From Treponema sp. (GTDB lineage Bacteria; Spirochaetota; Spirochaetia; Treponematales; Breznakiellaceae), in contig JAIRRJ010000069.1 of NCBI GenBank assembly GCA_031256035.1, forward strand, positions 1 to 64,000: a stretch of DNA of 64,000 nt, read 5' to 3'. The first letter of the stretch is position 1; every line of letters begins with the position of its first letter. Below are positions 59,374 through 64,000 of the stretch, piece by piece. A program made the position numbers and the translations under genes. A model generated the notes under the pieces. That model did not search any database. It was not told the DNA's origin and saw only the letters and a list, made by a program, of their open reading frames with translations.

Positions 59374-61163
59374 ACCGAGGCGTCTCTATACAAAAAATTT
59401 GCCAAATACCTATCAAATCCATGATTTAGAAGATTCTTTACCACTACCTCAGGCTTGCTGCGAATATTTATTATTAAATTCTTAATGTCAGCACTTACCG
59501 CTTCATTTACCTCTTTCTTTGCTATCAGCCATATAGGTGAACCGCAATTATACAAAGAATGCCACTTCTTTGATAAATTGTCCGGCATAAGAATAGAATA
59601 AAGATCAGTTAATGGCTTTTTAGCTAATATACCCATATCGTCTTTCCAGCTTATTAACAGTGATGCCAATTCTAATGGCTTTATATAAGTAAATTCATAT
59701 TCCCCCATTTTTTGTATCTCAATTTTCATTTTATCTGAACTTAAACTTTCAAAAAGAAATATTCGTTTAATATCATTCATGTCCTCTGCGACACTCATTA
59801 AAGAATAACATGCATTTCCAATTTTAGAACTTACCCAATCATGATGGATTTTGCAAAAATCATCTTTATAAGCATCAGAAATAATAACACTGTCATATCC
59901 ACCCTTGCTGATTTCTTTTGATGATACTAACTCCGTACAATAATTACCACTTGCCAAACAAAAAGTAAGCGCGTATGAGAGTACAGTTCCATCTGTACCC
60001 GCTAATTTAACAGCACTCTGATTTTTAGTTTCAGGGTAATCATTTTTTAGCAAATCACCATCTTTTGATTCCATTAAGAATGTATCAATTAATTTCTGTG
60101 CTTGGCTGTTTATTGCTTCCACTATTTTTGTCTTATTGATAAAAATATTATTCAACTCTTTAACTTTTTCAGGATTCGAAGTAATAAATTCTCTGAATTC
60201 GGTAAAGTCTCTGCACTTAAAATATTCCAAGCATGCAGAAAGCTGGCACCTTAGCATTTCTATAGAAAATTTTCCCCGCTGTTGGATTAATGAACAAATT
60301 TGAAACGAATTAACCCCAAGAGCAATACAATCAATAATCTCACCTATGCTGGAAATTCCGCCGCTTGCAGATATCCGGCCATTCTTTTCACCGTCAAAGA
60401 TATTATTCAAACTATAGATGAAGTTATAAGTATCAAGAAAAAGGTAATCACCTACAATAACACCATTAAGCAGTGGATTTGGATGCTGAAACGATGAATA
60501 TGACGGCGGCGCTATACATTTTTTTGAATTTGCTACAATAACAACCACGTTATTCTTTTCAATTGTATTGAAAAAAGGTGAGCGGGCTAATTCATCAAGG
60601 AATACTTCCATTTCCCTGCTAAACTTAATAAATTTTGGACGATCGTGAAATACTTTACAAAAATTTTCACAATCATCATTAATCTCACCGATGATTCGAG
60701 CAATATCCTTTTTTCCATCTTCATCCAGACGCAAAGAATACTTTAAATTCAATTCAACAAAATCATATTCGCATCCCCTGGCAAGTGAGACTTTGATATC
60801 TTCATATTCTTCACCCTGCAATACACTTATACCTATCTTTGATGTGGGGAGGATTCTCTTTGCAGCTTTTATCATATCATGAGCTAAACCCGGACCGAAA
60901 AGTTCGGTTTTCTTAGGTCCATCGGCGTACAAGCCAATGTAATTTCCATTCCAATTTTTTACTGCTTTTAATGTACGGCTTTCCTTTTTTTCGCTGTTTT
61001 CCCCTCCGAATTTTTTTGAAATAGTTTTTATTGTTATTGCAGAAGGACTAATGGCTGACAGATGTTCAAAATTATTTGTTCCGGCAGTCAAATGTGAAGA
61101 AGCAACCATGAAAGGATCAGCGAGTTCTAATCCATTTTTTAGCCGTACTTTCAAACTGGACAT
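59370..61163 (-). CDS. DHODH-like FMN domain fused to an unrecognised C-terminal domain
   Basis: The 597-residue protein starts like dihydroorotate dehydrogenase/PreA proteins (LADPFMVASSHLTAG, PSAITIKTISKKFGG, NYIGLYADGPKK, EYDFVELNLKYS) and carries a phosphate/FMN-binding end (ISASGGISSIGEIIDCIALG, then SFQICSLIQQRG). Residues about 390-597 form a second domain (AVKLAGTDGTVLSYALTFCLA, YDSVIISDAYKDDF, LASLLISWKDDMG) not recognised, possibly binding-protein-like. The catalytic Cys/Ser loop is uncertain (LKYSLRL in place of LSCP). It is coupled to the nucleotidyltransferase gene. Pyrimidine synthesis is unlikely given the context; the role is unknown. Confidence 0.62.
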   Translation of the reverse strand: MSSLKVRLKNGLELADPFMVASSHLTAGTNNFEHLSAISPSAITIKTISKKFGGENSEKKESRTLKAVKNWNGNYIGLYADGPKKTELFGPGLAHDMIKAAKRILPTSKIGISVLQGEEYEDIKVSLARGCEYDFVELNLKYSLRLDEDGKKDIARIIGEINDDCENFCKVFHDRPKFIKFSREMEVFLDELARSPFFNTIEKNNVVVIVANSKKCIAPPSYSSFQHPNPLLNGVIVGDYLFLDTYNFIYSLNNIFDGEKNGRISASGGISSIGEIIDCIALGVNSFQICSLIQQRGKFSIEMLRCQLSACLEYFKCRDFTEFREFITSNPEKVKELNNIFINKTKIVEAINSQAQKLIDTFLMESKDGDLLKNDYPETKNQSAVKLAGTDGTVLSYALTFCLASGNYCTELVSSKEISKGGYDSVIISDAYKDDFCKIHHDWVSSKIGNACYSLMSVAEDMNDIKRIFLFESLSSDKMKIEIQKMGEYEFTYIKPLELASLLISWKDDMGILAKKPLTDLYSILMPDNLSKKWHSLYNCGSPIWLIAKKEVNEAVSADIKNLIINIRSKPEVVVKNLLNHGFDRYLANFLYRDASV

Positions 61164-61263
61164 GACATTCCTCTAATTCTGACTGTTAATTTATGCAGTA
61201 TACATTTTATTTTTGCGCTCTGCAAGTCTTTTTACTGACGAAAATTCCAATTGAAACGCTGCA

Positions 61264-62421
61264 TTATGACCCCAAAACATACTCGCAAAACTGCTCACAA
61301 GCATTTCCTGTTTCATAAGAACCCAAATCAGCATGATGTTTTTGTACCGCCTGTTTATATTTCTCCTCATCAAATTGAAGTATATTTTCCATAAGCTGTT
61401 CATTGGTTTCTGCAAGCGGAAACGGCCATTCCTCAATAGGTGTATAAAATCCTTGCTCTTCCTGATATTTTTTTACATCAGGCGCATAAAGAAAACATGG
61501 CTTTTTCATTAATGAAAAATCCCACATTGAAGCTGAATAATCGGTAATTAAAATATCCGTCGCAGAAAGCAATTCCTGCATATCCGGGTATTTTGAAGCA
61601 TTAATTACCCCATCAGGAACGTAATCAAAACTAAAAAAAAGGTGCCCTCTATAAAACAAGATATATTCCCCTCCAAATCTTATCTTTGTATTCTTTATTA
61701 AGTCCTCAACATTAAAAGTGAAATCAAAAGATTCCGGATTAAATGTTGCACCACGATATGTTGGAGCATATAAAATAATTTTTTGTTTTTGATTTAATTT
61801 ATAGTGTTCTGCTATTTTTTTTTTGAACGAACAATCAGTAAACAATATATCATTTCTTGGCATTCCTATTGGCAAAAATTTTTCTGCCGGTGTTATCCAA
61901 TCTTTTGAAAAACATTCTGTAAATTTCCTACATGAGGAAATAACAAAACTGGTTTGTTTTTCTCTAATAACCAATAATGCCATCATATATTGCCTACGTG
62001 CCTTAATGTAAAAAGGAAGCATCAATACATTTGAAAATTTATAAGCTCCACCGCCATGCCATGTATTAATAACCATCTGACCTTTCCTGCCAGGAAAAAT
62101 CGGCTCAATCTCAATATTGCTTACGTAATATTTGGATGTCATAGTGTACCAAACATATCTTAATGATAAAAATCTGACAATTTTTACATTCTTAAACTCA
62201 TCAGGAAATATTTTTTTATCATTTAAACACCAAATATATTGATATGTACTTCCATATTCATTGTAAATGTGTTCAAATAAATATTTAGGATTGCAAGAAT
62301 ATTGTATTCCCCGTTGGCTCACAAAAATGATACGATTCTTATGTATTGGGAAAATATACAATATTACTTTTATTGCCCGTAACATGTATATTATCCCAAG
62401 CCTTAAATATTGCATCAGCAA
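61264..62421 (-). CDS. CDP-glycerol glycerophosphotransferase family protein (TagB/TagF-like)
   Basis: The 385-residue protein has the family signatures NRIIFVSQRGIQYSCNPKYL, VINTWHGGGAYK, FLPIGMPRNDIL, KIILYAPTYRG and DILITDYSASMWDFSLMKKP. These transfer glycerol- or ribitol-phosphate units onto glycans. With the TarI/IspD-type cytidylyltransferase upstream, a phosphopolyol-substituted surface glycan is likely. Start overlaps the epimerase gene stop by seven bases. The last ~25 residues (YETGNACEQFCEYVL) fit the family end. Confidence 0.88.
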   Translation of the reverse strand: MLMQYLRLGIIYMLRAIKVILYIFPIHKNRIIFVSQRGIQYSCNPKYLFEHIYNEYGSTYQYIWCLNDKKIFPDEFKNVKIVRFLSLRYVWYTMTSKYYVSNIEIEPIFPGRKGQMVINTWHGGGAYKFSNVLMLPFYIKARRQYMMALLVIREKQTSFVISSCRKFTECFSKDWITPAEKFLPIGMPRNDILFTDCSFKKKIAEHYKLNQKQKIILYAPTYRGATFNPESFDFTFNVEDLIKNTKIRFGGEYILFYRGHLFFSFDYVPDGVINASKYPDMQELLSATDILITDYSASMWDFSLMKKPCFLYAPDVKKYQEEQGFYTPIEEWPFPLAETNEQLMENILQFDEEKYKQAVQKHHADLGSYETGNACEQFCEYVLGS

Positions 62422-63479
62422 CCAGCCTCTTTAGCTTGACGTAATATCTCTACAGTCTTAATAATTCCATCTCTCATTGAATACTTTGCCCCCCACCCAA
62501 ACTCACTTATTTTTGAGTTGTCCAGCAACGCTTTAGTTACCTTTGAATAACCGGCTGCCTCTGTCACTGATGGCATATCAAAAACAATTTCCTTGCCTGA
62601 GTATTCAGATAAGACAGTTGCTATCTCCAACAACGACAGGCTGCAACTGGAATCAGAAATATTATATGCTTCACCATTTTTCCCGTTCAGCAATAAAACA
62701 AGTAATGCAGAGCATACATCGGCAACATAACAGTATGAATATTGCTGTTCTCCTTTACTCTTCAGAATGATATCCTCACCATTTACCCCTTTTTTTATAA
62801 ACTGGGCGATTGCTTTACTGTCATCAGTCCCCATTGTAGGGCCATAAACACGACAGCAGCGCGCTATTACAACATCAATATTTTTTTCCTTGATGTATGC
62901 CTGGCACAACGCTTCCGCAGCACGTTTGCCTTCGGGATAACCTGCGCGCAATGTATTACAGTCTATATACCCGCAATAATCTTCCCTGAAATTTTCAGTA
63001 TCGCCCCTGTTTTCTCCGTAAATCTCAACTGTAGAAAGAAACAATGTTCGTTTTACATTATGCAATGTAGCGAAATCAAGAATTGATCTTGTCCCAAGCA
63101 TAGAAAGTAAAATTGTGTTTATTGGTTCAGTTGCATATGCAATCGGATGAGTATTGCTTGCCCCATGGATGATATAATCAATATGAAAATCCGCTTCTAT
63201 AGGATTTTGCACATCATGTTGGATAAAAACAAAAAACGGCGTATTAAAATGCTCCTTAAACCGTCCAAAGGCTTTCTCCCCGCTCCTGCCCACTGCATAT
63301 ATGATAATACCATCATTATATTTGGTGTTTCGGTACATCAACAAATCAATTAATAAAGTACCAATTAAGCCTGTTGCACCGGTTATCATTATTTTTTTAT
63401 TTTTCAGCTTACCCCAATCAATATCAATGGAGGCCATTGTGTCAAGGTCTTTTTTATATAACTTATTTGCAGTAAACAA
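62415..63479 (-). CDS. NAD-dependent epimerase/dehydratase
   Basis: The 354-residue protein has an extended SDR fold: NAD-binding GATGLIGTLLIDLL, DYIIHGASNTHPI, the catalytic YPEGKRAAEALCQ (YxxxK) and RCCRVYGPTMG. It changes a nucleotide sugar needed for the glycan. The N-terminus has ~25 residues before the conserved fold, and a later start (MASIDIDWGKL) is possible. It sits 14 bases after the cytidylyltransferase gene and overlaps the transferase gene, all likely in a single transcript. Confidence 0.87.
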   Translation of the reverse strand: MFTANKLYKKDLDTMASIDIDWGKLKNKKIMITGATGLIGTLLIDLLMYRNTKYNDGIIIYAVGRSGEKAFGRFKEHFNTPFFVFIQHDVQNPIEADFHIDYIIHGASNTHPIAYATEPINTILLSMLGTRSILDFATLHNVKRTLFLSTVEIYGENRGDTENFREDYCGYIDCNTLRAGYPEGKRAAEALCQAYIKEKNIDVVIARCCRVYGPTMGTDDSKAIAQFIKKGVNGEDIILKSKGEQQYSYCYVADVCSALLVLLLNGKNGEAYNISDSSCSLSLLEIATVLSEYSGKEIVFDMPSVTEAAGYSKVTKALLDNSKISEFGWGAKYSMRDGIIKTVEILRQAKEAGC

Positions 63480-63492
63480 TCTTATTTGCCTC

Positions 63493-64000
63493 TTATCTTT
63501 TTAACGCTGTATTATCTGAAAGCTTTAACAAGGCTCGAATAATGTCAATATCTTCTACTGTTGTTATTCTTACATTCTTTTCAGAACCAAAAGAAAAATG
63601 CATGGATTCTCCTAATAGTTTTAACAAGGAACAGGATGTTACCGGATTAATTATTTTTCTTTTTTCAGCTTCTTCATGAGCCCACCATAATTTTCCAAGG
63701 CTGAATATTTGCGGAGTTTGCGCTCGCCTGAGCAATTCACGGGGAATTTCCTCGTCAAGAATATTTCCGTCCACGCTTTTGAACACAACTTCGGTACATG
63801 GAATGGCAGCAATAGCTGATCCATATTTTGAATAAACAGAAAGACCATCGGATATTATATCCTGAGATACCATAGGCCGATTCGCATCATGAACCAGAAT
63901 GACATCATCATCGGCACAGTGTTTTTTGAGTTCTGCAAGTCCATTGTGGATAGAATCATGACCGGTTACACCGCCGGAAACCACCCACTTTAACTTACTA
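63493..64000 (-). CDS. TarI/IspD-type cytidylyltransferase, 3' part (5' end outside window)
   Basis: The reading frame is open to the window edge; the visible 169 residues cover the C-terminal two thirds. They show VVSGGVTGHDSIHNGLAEL, DDVILVHDANRPMVS, AIPCTEVVF, RAQTPQIFSLGKL and NVRITTVEDIDIIRALL, typical of IspD/TarI proteins. The context (glycan genes, TagF-like transferase) favours TarI-type synthesis of a CDP-polyol over IspD in isoprenoid synthesis, but both remain possible. Confidence 0.83.
   Translation of the reverse strand, partial: SKLKWVVSGGVTGHDSIHNGLAELKKHCADDDVILVHDANRPMVSQDIISDGLSVYSKYGSAIAAIPCTEVVFKSVDGNILDEEIPRELLRRAQTPQIFSLGKLWWAHEEAEKRKIINPVTSCSLLKLLGESMHFSFGSEKNVRITTVEDIDIIRALLKLSDNTALKR

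Noticed and set aside
53340-64000. Prophage or integrative element
   Set aside because: No integrase, phage structural genes, tRNA target or flanking att-like repeats were seen; the fic/DUF4062 remnants look like a hot spot of small cassettes.

Overview
The window looks like a chromosomal segment of a spirochaete, most probably a Treponema-type (gut or termite-gut) bacterium. This is inferred from recurring family combinations: a lipoprotein ABC sugar system of the LplB/LplC type, BspA-like leucine-rich lipoproteins, paralogous CsgG/LPP20-like secreted proteins, a RicT/YaaR/bactofilin/M23 cluster, a four-subunit 2-oxoacid:ferredoxin oxidoreductase with no aerobic counterpart in view, and a LolA-like/FtsX/outer-membrane-barrel operon resembling one in treponemes. 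No rRNA, tRNA, prophage, transposase or CRISPR array was seen.

Layout. 0-10 kb: the 3' part of a U32 peptidase gene, ssb (convergent), a membrane-anchored LuxR regulator, two envelope lipoproteins with LRR-type or SH3 modules, a DUF3592 lipoprotein and a soluble hybrid histidine kinase. Three intergenic regions here carry 21-bp-spaced direct repeats that look like binding sites of one regulator. 10-18 kb: a GlpA-like oxidoreductase operon, a Na+/Ca2+ exchanger, a DUF4838-like protein, a repeat-rich low-coding stretch (15.0-15.76 kb), a BspA-like lipoprotein and a HicBA toxin-antitoxin pair. 18-30 kb: YugP-like protease, ppx-ppk polyphosphate genes, then a carbohydrate block (GH63/37-like hydrolase, two permeases, binding lipoprotein, GH42 beta-galactosidase). 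30-34.4 kb: three CsgG/LPP20-like proteins divergent from an XRE regulator with paired operators, and a ParE/Phd-type toxin-antitoxin pair. 34.4-43 kb: beta-CASP nuclease (apparently leaderless), folC, ricT, yaaR, bactofilin, M23 peptidase and the oxoacid oxidoreductase operon. 43-47 kb: an atypical NarL-type regulator with xylB-xylA. 47-53.3 kb: a long operon (Wzz-like protein, ABC ATPase, two FtsX permeases, LolA-like protein, outer-membrane barrel). 53.3-64 kb: a surface-glycan locus (manC, WecG-type transferase, TagF-like transferase, epimerase, TarI/IspD-type cytidylyltransferase), increasingly AT-rich and broken up by Fic and DUF4062/AAA_4 genes, decayed copies of both, and an unusual two-gene module coding a nucleotidyltransferase and a dihydroorotate-dehydrogenase-like fusion.

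The most unusual signals are (i) a short dispersed repeat, core TTTTGCAACGAAG, found eight times and often read through inside genes (U32 peptidase three times, folC twice, DUF4838 protein once, twice at a permease gene end); (ii) a nine-unit 21-bp tandem array whose minus strand reads as heptads; (iii) intact and decayed copies of a fic/DUF4062 pair with a 58-bp shared tail; (iv) the DHODH-like fusion module; and (v) a tRNA-sized three-armed palindromic element after xylA. All functional calls come from reading translated sequence; no database search was run.
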